Assembly (NCBI RefSeq): GCF_943193125.1
Contig: NZ_CALPCX010000002.1
Location: forward strand, 186,001 to 250,000
Length of the DNA: 64,000 bases
Origin: Adlercreutzia agrestimuris
GTDB taxonomy: Bacteria > Actinomycetota > Coriobacteriia > Coriobacteriales > Eggerthellaceae
Direction of reading: 5' to 3'
Part shown: in pieces, positions 54,163 through 63,127 of the stretch
Numbering within the stretch: position 1 is the first letter of the stretch
Layout of the letters: each line of letters opens with the position of its first letter
Translations under genes and position numbers: made by a program
The notes under the pieces: model-generated
Databases searched by the model: none
The model's input: only the letters and a program-made list of their open reading frames with translations
Told to the model about the DNA's origin: nothing

Positions 54163-55938
54163 ATGAAGTTTTTACACATGATTCCTCCGAGCTCAAGAAC
54201 AATGGGTTCTATGGTTGAAATGATCGAAGAGTATTTTCCTGAAGGCGAGCATCAGTTTTATTCGACAAAACGAATACCCGTGGCAGATAAGCTGTCAGAA
54301 AAAGAAATCTATACGATGACAGGACAAAACAGGTTTGCCAAAGCGGGTAATGTTATGAAAGCGTTATCTGAGGCTGATCATATTATTTGGCACGGCTTGT
54401 TTTATCCAGATAGATTTATGCTCTTCTTGTTTACTTGCCGTCGTTTTCTTCGCAAATCAACATGGGTTATTTGGGGTCTTGATCTGCATAGCTGGAAAGA
54501 CGAAAAGAAGACCTTGCGATCAAGGCTCGTCAATTTCATTAACGATCGTGTAAGAGCTGCATTTAAAACAGCCGTTGTAGTTTTTCCCACCGACAAAGAA
54601 GTGTATGAGTCTCGCTATAAAGGAAAATGTTTTGTAGCTCCATACCCGATGAGCGCTGAAGCATTTGGACGCATGGAGGGCAGGCGGCATGCGTTGCCGC
54701 GCGCTAATGGCAAAATATTTGTCCAAGTTGCCCACAATAGCTATCCGTTTAATCATCATCTCGATGTCATAGAAACCATTTCTCATTTTGATACGGAGAA
54801 AACCCACTATATTTTTCCGATGAGCTATGGAAACGAAAAAACCTGGCCAGGTCATATTCAAGGTTACGAGAAAGAGGTTGTAGATTTAGCTCGTGATCTG
54901 TTTGGTCAACGGGCGCACTTCTTAAAGAAGCTGATCTCAAAGGAAGCCTATAATGATTTTCTTTGGAATATGGACATAGCCATATTCCCAGCTAATAGAC
55001 AAAATGGAGTTGGCAATATAATCAAATTGCTTTATATGGGCAATAAGGTGTTTCTGTCTCGCGATAATCCTGTATACGGCTATTTTAAAAGTCAAGGTAT
55101 AGAAATAGGTGCGTTTGAATCTCTTGAAGAGCTTACCGAAGAAGAATTTCTGCAAATGCCTGATTCGACTGTAGCGCGACAATGGGTTATTGACCATTAT
55201 CATCCATTAAGTGCCGCACGTGCATGGGATCAGTTGTTCTCATGCTTCACTGATGCAAGCCCTCTCTTACGTGAGCTTGAAGGGGTGCAACCTGAGGTCG
55301 TTATGGATGAGAACTATGCTTATCCGCGTAAAAAGAATTATTTGTGCTTGTTGCCATATTATTCAAGAAGTGTTCCGGTGACTTGTAATCGCGTCTGTTT
55401 GATGGGTGCCGACAATTTCGCCATTCGTTGGGCTGGCAATATAAGGCGTTCTCTTCCTCGCTATGTTCCGGCAGGTTTTATTAGTGACACCGTCGAGACG
55501 CTTAATGACAAAATTGGTGCGCTTGATGTGATTGGAACTACGGGTCAGTTACTTGCACTGGCTGACGATCAGCGCATAGTCGCTACTATAGAAGATCCTA
55601 AAGAACGCGCTCGTTTTATTGACTATTTAGAAGAAAATGAGATTGATGTAGACCCCATTCTTTCTGCGTCTTCATGGGTTTGGCCTGATGCCGAAGTTGG
55701 TGAAGGCAGCTTGGTGGGTCCTGGCTCGATAGTGCAATTCGGTACTAATTTAGGTCGAGGGGTTCTGATTGAGGACTCTTATTTGGGCGTTTGTTGTACT
55801 GTTGGTGATTGCGTAACCGTAATGTCTGGTTGCAGAATTGGAGATGGCGTTACCCTTGGTGAAGGGGCAACAATTGGCCCAAATGTTATTATCGAAGATG
55901 GCGCAATTATTGAACCATATACGGTCGTGACTAGATAG
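54163..55938 (+). CDS. WecF-like glycosyltransferase fused to a PglD/NeuD-like left-handed beta-helix domain
   Basis: A 591-residue two-domain protein. Residues 1 to about 370 resemble the GT56 family (WecF, TDP-Fuc4NAc:lipid II transferase): MKFLHMIPPSSRTMGSM, HIIWHGLF, and INRQNGVGN-like FPANRQNGVGNIIKLLYMGNKVF. From about residue 405 there is a PglD-type N-domain (NRVCLMGADNFAIRW) and then hexapeptide repeats (AEVGEGSLVGPGSIV to IEDGAIIEPYTVV). The repeat part has no histidine at the position of the acetyltransferase base and stops short of the usual C-terminus. The substrate may be a deoxysugar made by the genes at 60-64 kb. Confidence 0.82.
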   Translation: MKFLHMIPPSSRTMGSMVEMIEEYFPEGEHQFYSTKRIPVADKLSEKEIYTMTGQNRFAKAGNVMKALSEADHIIWHGLFYPDRFMLFLFTCRRFLRKSTWVIWGLDLHSWKDEKKTLRSRLVNFINDRVRAAFKTAVVVFPTDKEVYESRYKGKCFVAPYPMSAEAFGRMEGRRHALPRANGKIFVQVAHNSYPFNHHLDVIETISHFDTEKTHYIFPMSYGNEKTWPGHIQGYEKEVVDLARDLFGQRAHFLKKLISKEAYNDFLWNMDIAIFPANRQNGVGNIIKLLYMGNKVFLSRDNPVYGYFKSQGIEIGAFESLEELTEEEFLQMPDSTVARQWVIDHYHPLSAARAWDQLFSCFTDASPLLRELEGVQPEVVMDENYAYPRKKNYLCLLPYYSRSVPVTCNRVCLMGADNFAIRWAGNIRRSLPRYVPAGFISDTVETLNDKIGALDVIGTTGQLLALADDQRIVATIEDPKERARFIDYLEENEIDVDPILSASSWVWPDAEVGEGSLVGPGSIVQFGTNLGRGVLIEDSYLGVCCTVGDCVTVMSGCRIGDGVTLGEGATIGPNVIIEDGAIIEPYTVVTR

Positions 55939-55946
55939 GAGTCATT

Positions 55947-56960
55947 GTGAATATATTATTGAGTTCCGCTGGTAGACGTAGCTATCTGGTCGAATACTTT
56001 AAGTCGGCAGTAGGCGGCGCTGGATGTGTCATTGCGGCGAATAGTGGTGACTGTCCGGCATTTTATGCTGCTGACGAATCGGTAATTACACCTCTTATTT
56101 ACGATGAGAACTACATTCCATTCTTGTTGGATTATTGCGAGAAGCATGATATAGATTTGCTTATCCCGCTTTTTGATATCGATATTCCTGTACTAGCTCA
56201 GCATAAGGATCAGTTTGCTGCTTTGGGCACTTGTGTTGTTGTTCCTGATTATGAGATTGCACAAATCTGCAACGACAAATGGCAGACAGTGCAATATCTT
56301 GCAAAACACGATATTCAAGTACCGACCACTGCGCTTGGTCTTGAGCAGGCGCTTGAGATGCTTGCGAACGGAAGCCTTCAATATCCTGTGGTAGTAAAAC
56401 CTCGATGGGGTATGGCTTCTATTGGTACTCATATTGCAACCAACGAGTCTGAACTTCGTGTTCTCTATGGAATTGTTGAGCGCGAAATTGCAGATTCCTA
56501 TCTCAAATATGAATCTGCTGTTTGCATTGAGTCTTCAATCATTATTCAGAATATGCTTCCGGGTCAAGAGCACGGTTTAGATGTTATGTGTGACTTAGAC
56601 GGCACATATCAAGCTACATCAGCAAAACAAAAAGTTGCTATGCGTTCAGGGGAAACTGATAGTGCCGTTGTGGTTGATTCTTCTTTGCTGCAAGAGCTGG
56701 GAAAGAAGTTAGCGCAGGTGTGTCCACACCCAGGAAACCTTGATGTAGATGTCTTTGTTGAAGGCGAGCAAGCTTGGGTGCTTGAGCTCAACGCACGTTT
56801 TGGCGGAGGGTATCCTTTTTCTCATGCTGCCGGCGTAGACTTGCCAAGCGCTTTGGTTCGTTGGCGTGAGGGTGAAGAGGTAGACCCTCAGATGCTTTTT
56901 GCGCAACCAGGGGTTAAGTCATACAAGGAGCTTCTTGTTAAGTTGGTTCCGACTCGCTAA
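55947..56960 (+). CDS. ATP-grasp carboxylate-amine ligase-like protein I
   Basis: A 337-residue ATP-grasp enzyme starting at GTG with AGGAG upstream. It opens NILLSSAGRRSYLVEYFK, a typical PreATP-grasp start. ATP-binding motifs include PVVVKPRWGMASIGTHI and VWVLELNARFGGGYPFS-like LELNARFGGGYP. It belongs to the carbamoyl-phosphate-synthase-like group, which forms amide or peptide bonds via acyl phosphate. The substrates are unknown. It precedes a PLP decarboxylase and a second ATP-grasp gene in the same direction. Confidence 0.84.
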   Translation: MNILLSSAGRRSYLVEYFKSAVGGAGCVIAANSGDCPAFYAADESVITPLIYDENYIPFLLDYCEKHDIDLLIPLFDIDIPVLAQHKDQFAALGTCVVVPDYEIAQICNDKWQTVQYLAKHDIQVPTTALGLEQALEMLANGSLQYPVVVKPRWGMASIGTHIATNESELRVLYGIVEREIADSYLKYESAVCIESSIIIQNMLPGQEHGLDVMCDLDGTYQATSAKQKVAMRSGETDSAVVVDSSLLQELGKKLAQVCPHPGNLDVDVFVEGEQAWVLELNARFGGGYPFSHAAGVDLPSALVRWREGEEVDPQMLFAQPGVKSYKELLVKLVPTR

Positions 56961-56979
56961 CGATCTTGAAAGGGTGCCA

Positions 56980-58182
56980 ATGAAGCCTTATGAACAGCTC
57001 AACACTCCGTGCTTTATCTTTGATGAGGACGAGTTGCTTGGTAATATTCGAGCCTTTAGGAACTCCTTTGAAGCTTGCTGGGGGCAAGGTGGAGTAATCG
57101 TTGGTTATTCGGTTAAAACTACACCGATAGCTGGCTTGATTTCATGTGCAGTCAATGCGGGCTGTTATGCTGAGGTTGTATCTGATGACGAGTTTGCTCT
57201 TTCTTTGGAAGCAGGGTGTCCAGTAAAAGATATTGTTTTTAATGGGCCAATTAAAACAAAGCAGTGGCTTGATTTTGCGTTTGATCAGGGCTGCATAGTC
57301 AATATTGATTCAAAACGCGAACTTGCCTGGACTATCGATTACGCAAAAAGCCACGGAAGTGCACCTCGCGTTGGATTACGCATAAATTTTGATTTGGAAG
57401 CTGCGGCGCCAGGTCAATCTATGGCCGAAGCAGAAGGCGTACGTTTTGGCTTCTGCTTCGAAGATGGGTCTCTTGCTGAGGCAATAGCGCAATTGCGTGC
57501 TGCGGGAATTGAGCCAGCTGGGCTACACGCTCATTTTTCAACAAAAGATCATCTTCCTGAAACCTTCGCGGTGATAGCTCAGAGCGTTTGCGAAATAAAG
57601 GAATCCTTTGCGCTAAACGCCTTAGACTACGTAGATATGGGTGGAGGTTACTATGGTGGCGGTTTGCGCAGGAGTATGTATGACGATTATGCTCGCGCCA
57701 TCACCGAACAACTCGTAAAGGCATTCGATCCTGATAAAGTAACGCTCGTTGTGGAACCGGGTGGTTCGGTATTGTGTACTCCAGGCTTTTATCTCGGTCG
57801 AGTAATTGATACGAAAACGGTGCGTGATAAAACCTTTGTTGTGACGGAATTGTCCAAGTTGAATTTAAATAGCACGGCGTTTGCACGGCGAGGATTTTCT
57901 TATGAACTCCTCATTAATGAGGATCGTAAAATTTTGGACAATCAGATTTTGTGTGGATACACCTGTATTGAAATGGATAGGCTGTGCGATCTAACTCAAG
58001 AGCCTGAGCTGCAGGCTGGTGATTTGGTATTGATTAGAAACGCCGGAGCTTATACTGCATCATTTACACCTCAGTTCTTTATTCAGGCACCTCCAGGCGT
58101 GTATCTGCAAAAGACTGATGGCACCTTTGAAGAACTTGTATCTCATTATCATCCGGTAGTTCCAAACCTAGAGGGCATTTAG
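56980..58182 (+). CDS. PLP-dependent decarboxylase (diaminopimelate/ornithine decarboxylase fold III)
   Basis: A 400-residue alanine-racemase-fold enzyme. The PLP lysine is Lys46 in GYSVKTTP; DYVDMGGGYYGGG and VEPGGSVL follow the family pattern, and the C-terminal NAGAYTASFTPQF supplies the acid-base residues. ATG 56980 has GAAAGGG upstream. Family members decarboxylate meso-diaminopimelate, ornithine, carboxynorspermidine or related amino acids. Its placement between two ATP-grasp genes suggests it makes an amine or amino-acid building block for the surface polymer. Confidence 0.85.
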   Translation: MKPYEQLNTPCFIFDEDELLGNIRAFRNSFEACWGQGGVIVGYSVKTTPIAGLISCAVNAGCYAEVVSDDEFALSLEAGCPVKDIVFNGPIKTKQWLDFAFDQGCIVNIDSKRELAWTIDYAKSHGSAPRVGLRINFDLEAAAPGQSMAEAEGVRFGFCFEDGSLAEAIAQLRAAGIEPAGLHAHFSTKDHLPETFAVIAQSVCEIKESFALNALDYVDMGGGYYGGGLRRSMYDDYARAITEQLVKAFDPDKVTLVVEPGGSVLCTPGFYLGRVIDTKTVRDKTFVVTELSKLNLNSTAFARRGFSYELLINEDRKILDNQILCGYTCIEMDRLCDLTQEPELQAGDLVLIRNAGAYTASFTPQFFIQAPPGVYLQKTDGTFEELVSHYHPVVPNLEGI

Positions 58183-58208
58183 GCGACAGCATAAAGAAAG
58201 GATCCCCT

Positions 58209-59381
58209 ATGAAACGACTTATGATACTTGGTGCTAGCAGGGGACAAGTAGGGCTGTATGAGGCGTGCAAAAAACTCGGTATTTACAGCATTGCTGCAAG
58301 TATCGAAGGGGATTATCCCGGATTTGCGCTTGCAGACGAGATTTGCATCGTTGATATTTGTGACAAAGATGCAGTGCTTCAAAAAGCCAAAGCTCTTGAA
58401 ATTGATGGAATTGTGACTTGTTGCATGGATACAGGTCTTCAGACGGTTGGTTATGTTGCATCTGAGTTAAAGCTCCCTGGCTTGAGCGCTCAAGCCGCAT
58501 TAGATTGCGGCGACAAGCTTTGTATGAAGCGCCGATTGGTGCAAGAAGGTGTGCCAACTGCTCCTTTTGTTGAAATACACAAGGAAAGCGATCTGGAAAC
58601 AATAGCCTCATTAGGATTACCGGTGGTTATAAAATCCTGTGCCTCGCAAGGAAGCAGCGGTGTTGTGGTTGCTTATGACGCCGACCAGGCGTATCAAGCT
58701 GCGCAAAACATGCTTTCTCAAGAAGGATTATGCATTGCTGAACAATTTTTGAGTGGCGAAGAATTTGGAGCTCAAGCTTGTGTAAACAATGGCGAAATAG
58801 TGTTTGTTATGCCCCATGGGGATATTACTTATACGTTGCAGGCTCCAATTCCCGTTGGACATTTTGTTCCGCTTGACGCTGGCCAGCGCGTAGTAGATGA
58901 TGCTGTAGTAGTTTCTGAACAGGCAATACGTGCACTAGATTTGGATAATTGCGCTGTAAATATAGACATCATGAATACCGAACAAGGTTGTATGATTTTA
59001 GAGTTAACCGGTAGAGCAGGTGCTAATACTTTGCCTGAATTAGTAAGTGCTGCATACGGGGTAGACTACTACGAGAAAATTGCACTTATTGCTGTTGGTG
59101 AAACCATTGATAAAGAGCAATTTGATCTTAAGGATTTGACCGCATTAGGCAAAATGGAGTACGTCTTAGAGGATGGCGTTCTAGAAGAATTTGATCCAGT
59201 AAAGCTCAACAACTCGGTTGCCAATTTGCGCACTTTCGTTAAACCAGGATCAGCTGTTCATGCGTTCTCATCGCTTCATGATTGCGTTGGCCAGATTGTT
59301 GTAACAGGGGATAGTCTCAACACGTGCAAGGCGTTAGAGCAAGCCCAATTTGAACAGAGTTTTAAGATTGCATATGCCTGA
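58209..59381 (+). CDS. ATP-grasp carboxylate-amine ligase-like protein II
   Basis: A 390-residue ATP-grasp protein, only distantly like the one at 55947. Features: MKRLMILGASRGQVGLYEAC, DKLCMKRRLVQEGVPTAPF, LPVVIKSCASQGSSGVV, and ELTGRAGANTLPELV with the metal-binding acids. A C-terminal extension of about 80 residues ends the protein. AAAGGATCCC precedes the ATG. It is the last plus-strand gene before an opposed glycosyltransferase. Confidence 0.84.
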   Translation: MKRLMILGASRGQVGLYEACKKLGIYSIAASIEGDYPGFALADEICIVDICDKDAVLQKAKALEIDGIVTCCMDTGLQTVGYVASELKLPGLSAQAALDCGDKLCMKRRLVQEGVPTAPFVEIHKESDLETIASLGLPVVIKSCASQGSSGVVVAYDADQAYQAAQNMLSQEGLCIAEQFLSGEEFGAQACVNNGEIVFVMPHGDITYTLQAPIPVGHFVPLDAGQRVVDDAVVVSEQAIRALDLDNCAVNIDIMNTEQGCMILELTGRAGANTLPELVSAAYGVDYYEKIALIAVGETIDKEQFDLKDLTALGKMEYVLEDGVLEEFDPVKLNNSVANLRTFVKPGSAVHAFSSLHDCVGQIVVTGDSLNTCKALEQAQFEQSFKIAYA

Positions 59382-59386
59382 GGTTT

Positions 59387-60496
59387 TTACCAGTAGGTGC
59401 GAAATGCAGTAACAGCAACATCTTTGAGGCGCTTAATACGTGCGCCAATTGAGGCATTATAAGGGGGAAGCGGTAGCTTTTTGGCTAAAAGACTCATTGT
59501 CGGCTTGATGTTAGACACAGTGATTGTTGTGGGCAATGAGACGCGAAGAACGCTGTTAATGCGGGACTTTTGGCTTTCTAGAATGTCTGCAAGTTTTTCA
59601 GGGCTTTCGGTTTCTTGGGTTCCTTTGATAAGTTTAGCGAGATCGTCTCGTTCTCTTGTTTGTAATGCTTTCACAATGCGCCGCGCTGGTTTGGTGACAG
59701 TGAAGAAATTGATGAGACCTTCATCAATTTCAATACTTCCTGTTTTGCTTTTCGCCCAAAAATCATAGCGTGAAACAAAATCAAAGTCTGTGGATCCGGT
59801 ACGTCGATAGATCGACATAACCTCGTCTAGGTAGCCAAACTTGCCGGTATTAACTTGAATACACCACATAGGATAGTCACTAAAACCATGCCCTCTGATC
59901 CAATCAGGGAAGCCAATAGTGTAATCCCAGCGTATGAACATTGAAGAGGTGTGAACAAAGCCGAACGGTATATAGTTAACGAGACGGTAGGTTTTTTTCT
60001 TGAAGAAGCGAATATTGCCAGAAGGCCAGCGTAGTTTTCCATCTTTTGTATGACTGAAGTCTTTTCGCTGAAACCAAGTTCCGCCAACGCTTTCATCATG
60101 AATCTCAACATCATGAAAACATGCGCGAAGCTTTGTATGTGCTTCAAGGTAATCGAATTGCTTTTGTAGCTTGTTTGGGTCTGTCCAAAAATCATCACCA
60201 TCGCAAAAGGCAACATAAGGAGTGCGGGCTTTGCTGAGAAGGTCTTGCCAGTTTTTTCCGCCTCCTACATTCGTTTCGCGATAAAAGGCAAAAACCTGAT
60301 TTGGGAAACGTTGCGCAAACTCATCTATGATTTCACGCGTGTTGTCTGTGGAGCAATCGTCTCCTACAAACACAACAAATGGAAATGATGTTTGTTGCGA
60401 AACTATTGATTGTAAGGCTTGCTCAATATAGTTCTCATGGTTATAGGTGATGCAGATGACAGTTACTTGCGGTTGCTGATCAAGCTGGTTTTTCAT
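59387..60496 (-). CDS. Glycosyltransferase family 2
   Basis: A 369-residue GT-A enzyme: VTVICITYNHENYIEQALQSIVSQ, FVGDDCSTDNTREII and CDGDDFW (the DxD metal site), then FADFIRGHGF-like DWIRGHGFSDYPMW. ATG 60496 is favoured by AAGGGAC upstream, and the in-frame ATG at 60547 has none. It is the only minus-strand gene in the polymer region. Its end lies five bases from the end of the ATP-grasp gene. Acceptor and donor sugars are unknown. Confidence 0.87.
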   Translation of the reverse strand: MKNQLDQQPQVTVICITYNHENYIEQALQSIVSQQTSFPFVVFVGDDCSTDNTREIIDEFAQRFPNQVFAFYRETNVGGGKNWQDLLSKARTPYVAFCDGDDFWTDPNKLQKQFDYLEAHTKLRACFHDVEIHDESVGGTWFQRKDFSHTKDGKLRWPSGNIRFFKKKTYRLVNYIPFGFVHTSSMFIRWDYTIGFPDWIRGHGFSDYPMWCIQVNTGKFGYLDEVMSIYRRTGSTDFDFVSRYDFWAKSKTGSIEIDEGLINFFTVTKPARRIVKALQTRERDDLAKLIKGTQETESPEKLADILESQKSRINSVLRVSLPTTITVSNIKPTMSLLAKKLPLPPYNASIGARIKRLKDVAVTAFRTYW

Positions 60497-60627
60497 CGAT
60501 TGTCCCTTAAGCGATTGGCGTAAAAGCTGCAGTTTGTGCAAAGACATTCTTGGCAAGAAGAGGTGTACTTAAGAATATAGTACAATACTTTAGTTAAATT
60601 AGCTTATCTAAGCGCAAAGGAGCTTCC

Positions 60628-61743
60628 ATGCCATCGGTTGAACAGATATTTGTCACAAAGCCGTCTATGCCCACCAAAGAAGAATACTTTGAGGAGGTAT
60701 CTGGTTTATGGGAAACAGGTATCCTGACGCATAGTGGCGTAAAGCATCAGGAGCTTGAGCACAAGCTTTGTGAGTTGCTTGGTGTTGAATACATGACACT
60801 ATTTACGAATGGACATTTAGGTCTTGAAGCTTGTTTTTCGACGCTTCCTCGTGGCGGTGAAGTAATAACTACGCCGTTTACGTTTGTTTCCACAACACTA
60901 GCTATCGCTCGTGCAGGATTAACGCCAGTATTTTGCGATATTGAACCTGAGACGTATACGATTGATCCGGCAAAAATTGAAGCTGCGATAACCTCAAACA
61001 CGGTAGCTATTGCGCCTGTGCATGTGTATGGCAACGTGTGCGATTGCGCTGCGATAGACGAGATTGCTCAGCGATACAATTTAACAGTGATTTACGATGC
61101 TGCACATGCGTTTGGTGAACAAGTTGATGGTCGGGGTATTGCGTCTTTTGGTGATATGTCGATGTTTAGCTTTCATGCCACAAAAGTGTTCAACACCGGT
61201 GAAGGCGGCGGTGTTGCTTGCCACAATCCCGAAATTAAGCGTGCTCTTGATGCTTGGAAGTATTATGGGTTTGAAACAAGCGGTGGAGACGTTGAGGTTG
61301 TTGGGGCAAATGCCAAGATGACTGAATTTGCTGCCGCTATGGGCCTTTGCAATCTTCGCCATTTTGAAGAAGAGCAAAAAAAGCGTCAACAAGCATATGA
61401 TAGATATAAGCATAATTTAGCGCATGTTGAGGGAATTCACTTTTGTCCCGAACAGCCACAGGTGAAAAGCAATCATGCATATTTGCCTTTGACTATTGAA
61501 GCGCAATACTACGATAGAGATGCTGTAGTCTCACGTATGGACGAGGCTGGTGTTCACCCTCGCAAATACTTCTATCCATTAACATCGGAATATAGCTGCT
61601 TTGACTATCTGCAGGTTGATCCGCATGATACGCCGATTGCTTTTAAAGCTTCGCGAGAAGTAATAACACTTCCTCTGTATGCTGGCCTAACTGATCAGCA
61701 AGTAGATCGGGTTTGTGAAGTCCTGGTAGAAGCATTGGCTTAA
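60628..61743 (+). CDS. DegT/DnrJ/EryC1-family sugar aminotransferase
   Basis: A 371-residue PLP aminotransferase that aminates a 3- or 4-keto NDP-sugar. It has the NGHLGLEACFSTL phosphate region, DAAHAFGEQVDGRG and PLP Lys186 in FSFHATKVFNTGEGGG. AAAGGAG precedes the ATG. VioA- and FdtB-like aminotransferases fit best in pattern. The following genes for a 2,3-dehydratase and a ketoreductase indicate the product is an amino-deoxysugar. Confidence 0.92.
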   Translation: MPSVEQIFVTKPSMPTKEEYFEEVSGLWETGILTHSGVKHQELEHKLCELLGVEYMTLFTNGHLGLEACFSTLPRGGEVITTPFTFVSTTLAIARAGLTPVFCDIEPETYTIDPAKIEAAITSNTVAIAPVHVYGNVCDCAAIDEIAQRYNLTVIYDAAHAFGEQVDGRGIASFGDMSMFSFHATKVFNTGEGGGVACHNPEIKRALDAWKYYGFETSGGDVEVVGANAKMTEFAAAMGLCNLRHFEEEQKKRQQAYDRYKHNLAHVEGIHFCPEQPQVKSNHAYLPLTIEAQYYDRDAVVSRMDEAGVHPRKYFYPLTSEYSCFDYLQVDPHDTPIAFKASREVITLPLYAGLTDQQVDRVCEVLVEALA

Positions 61744-61753
61744 GGAGGGCTTT

Positions 61754-63127
61754 GTGGCGTTCGGTGAATTAACAGCAGCTGATTTTTTTGCTTCCTGGCA
61801 GGCCAAAGCAGGAATTCATTCTTTAGCTGAGGTAGACGAATGGGTTTCACGCCGCAACAAAACGGTAGCGGTTGCTATAAATAAAATCACGCTCGATGAT
61901 TGTAGTGGTTGGGCGCTTTACGAAGACGAAGGGGTCATTCGCAACGATGCAGGATCCTTTTTTCAAGTTGCCGGCATGAGGGCTTTTGTCGATGGCGGTG
62001 GCGTTGTTGAGCAACCTGTATTACTGCAAAACGAAATTGGTTATCTTGGCATTTTGTGTGCTAAGTTTAATGGTGTTTTGCATGTGCTGATGCAAGCAAA
62101 AATTGAGCCGGGAAATGTGAATTGCGTTCAACTTTCGCCTACTATTCAAGCTACAAAATCGAATTTTACTCAAGCGCATAAAGGGGCTGTTCCGGCGTAT
62201 CTAGAATGGTTTCGTGACGCCAATCCAGCAAACGTGGTGGTTGATCTTTTGCAGTCTGAGCAAGGTTCACGTTTTCTGGAAAAGCGTAATCGCAACATCA
62301 TGGTGTATACGGATCAACCAGTGGAAGTGTTGCCAAGTCATTGTTGGATGACCTTGGGCCAAGTGGCTCATTATATGCAGCAAGACAACATGGTAAATAT
62401 GGATGCACGAACAGTTCTTTCATGTATACCTTACGATATTCTGCCTCGCGGTAATGCGCATGATTGGCCTGAGGTACAGGTACTTTCAGCTAGCCCAAAT
62501 TGGGATGAATATGAACAAGCCGTACGCCTCATCAATGACCATAAAATGTTTTCAGTTGGTCGCAGAGAGTTGGTTTCGCTTACCGAACTTCAAGATTGGG
62601 AGATTACGCAAGAAGATATTCACTGTGTGTACGACTATCCTTATCGTGTGGTCTTTTGCGATATAGACATTGAAGGGCGCGAGGTTCGTCATTGGTGTCA
62701 GCCCCTCTTTGAGGCACAGGGTAAGGCGTTTTTTGGCTTACTTGGTCGAAAAGGTGAGCAGGGTCTAGAATTCTTGGTTCGCTTAGCTCCTGAGATTGGT
62801 GCATTTGATAGCGTTGAACTAGGTCCAACTGTTCAACGTGAGGCTCATGCAACAAACGAGCCATCTGATATGGATGCATACTTCTTTTCGTTGCTTGAGC
62901 AAGGCGATGCGATAGTAGATGTTTTGCAATCAGAAGAAGGCGGCCGATTTTACCATGAAGAGAATCGCAACGTCATCATTATCGCTGATGTTGCTGCTCT
63001 TGACGCACCGCAAGGGTTTGTTTGGTGTAGCTATATGACGTTGGTAAGGTTATGCCAAGAGCGCTATGTCAATATTCAGCTGAGAAATGTGTTGTCGTTA
63101 TTGGGAGTGGTGTTTGCAAATGCTTAA
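61754..63127 (+). CDS. NDP-hexose 2,3-dehydratase
   Basis: A 457-residue enzyme of the TylX3/EvaA family, which removes water from NDP-4-keto-6-deoxyhexose on the way to 2-deoxysugars. The two family repeats are clear. The first is DLLQSEQGSRFLEKRNRNIMV with MTLGQVAHYM and NMDARTVLSCIP. The second is DVLQSEEGGRF with ENRNVIIIAD and MTLVRLC. The start is a GTG with AAGGAGG upstream. Such genes are best known from antibiotic sugar clusters, so finding one in a wall polymer locus is notable. Confidence 0.9.
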   Translation: MAFGELTAADFFASWQAKAGIHSLAEVDEWVSRRNKTVAVAINKITLDDCSGWALYEDEGVIRNDAGSFFQVAGMRAFVDGGGVVEQPVLLQNEIGYLGILCAKFNGVLHVLMQAKIEPGNVNCVQLSPTIQATKSNFTQAHKGAVPAYLEWFRDANPANVVVDLLQSEQGSRFLEKRNRNIMVYTDQPVEVLPSHCWMTLGQVAHYMQQDNMVNMDARTVLSCIPYDILPRGNAHDWPEVQVLSASPNWDEYEQAVRLINDHKMFSVGRRELVSLTELQDWEITQEDIHCVYDYPYRVVFCDIDIEGREVRHWCQPLFEAQGKAFFGLLGRKGEQGLEFLVRLAPEIGAFDSVELGPTVQREAHATNEPSDMDAYFFSLLEQGDAIVDVLQSEEGGRFYHEENRNVIIIADVAALDAPQGFVWCSYMTLVRLCQERYVNIQLRNVLSLLGVVFANA

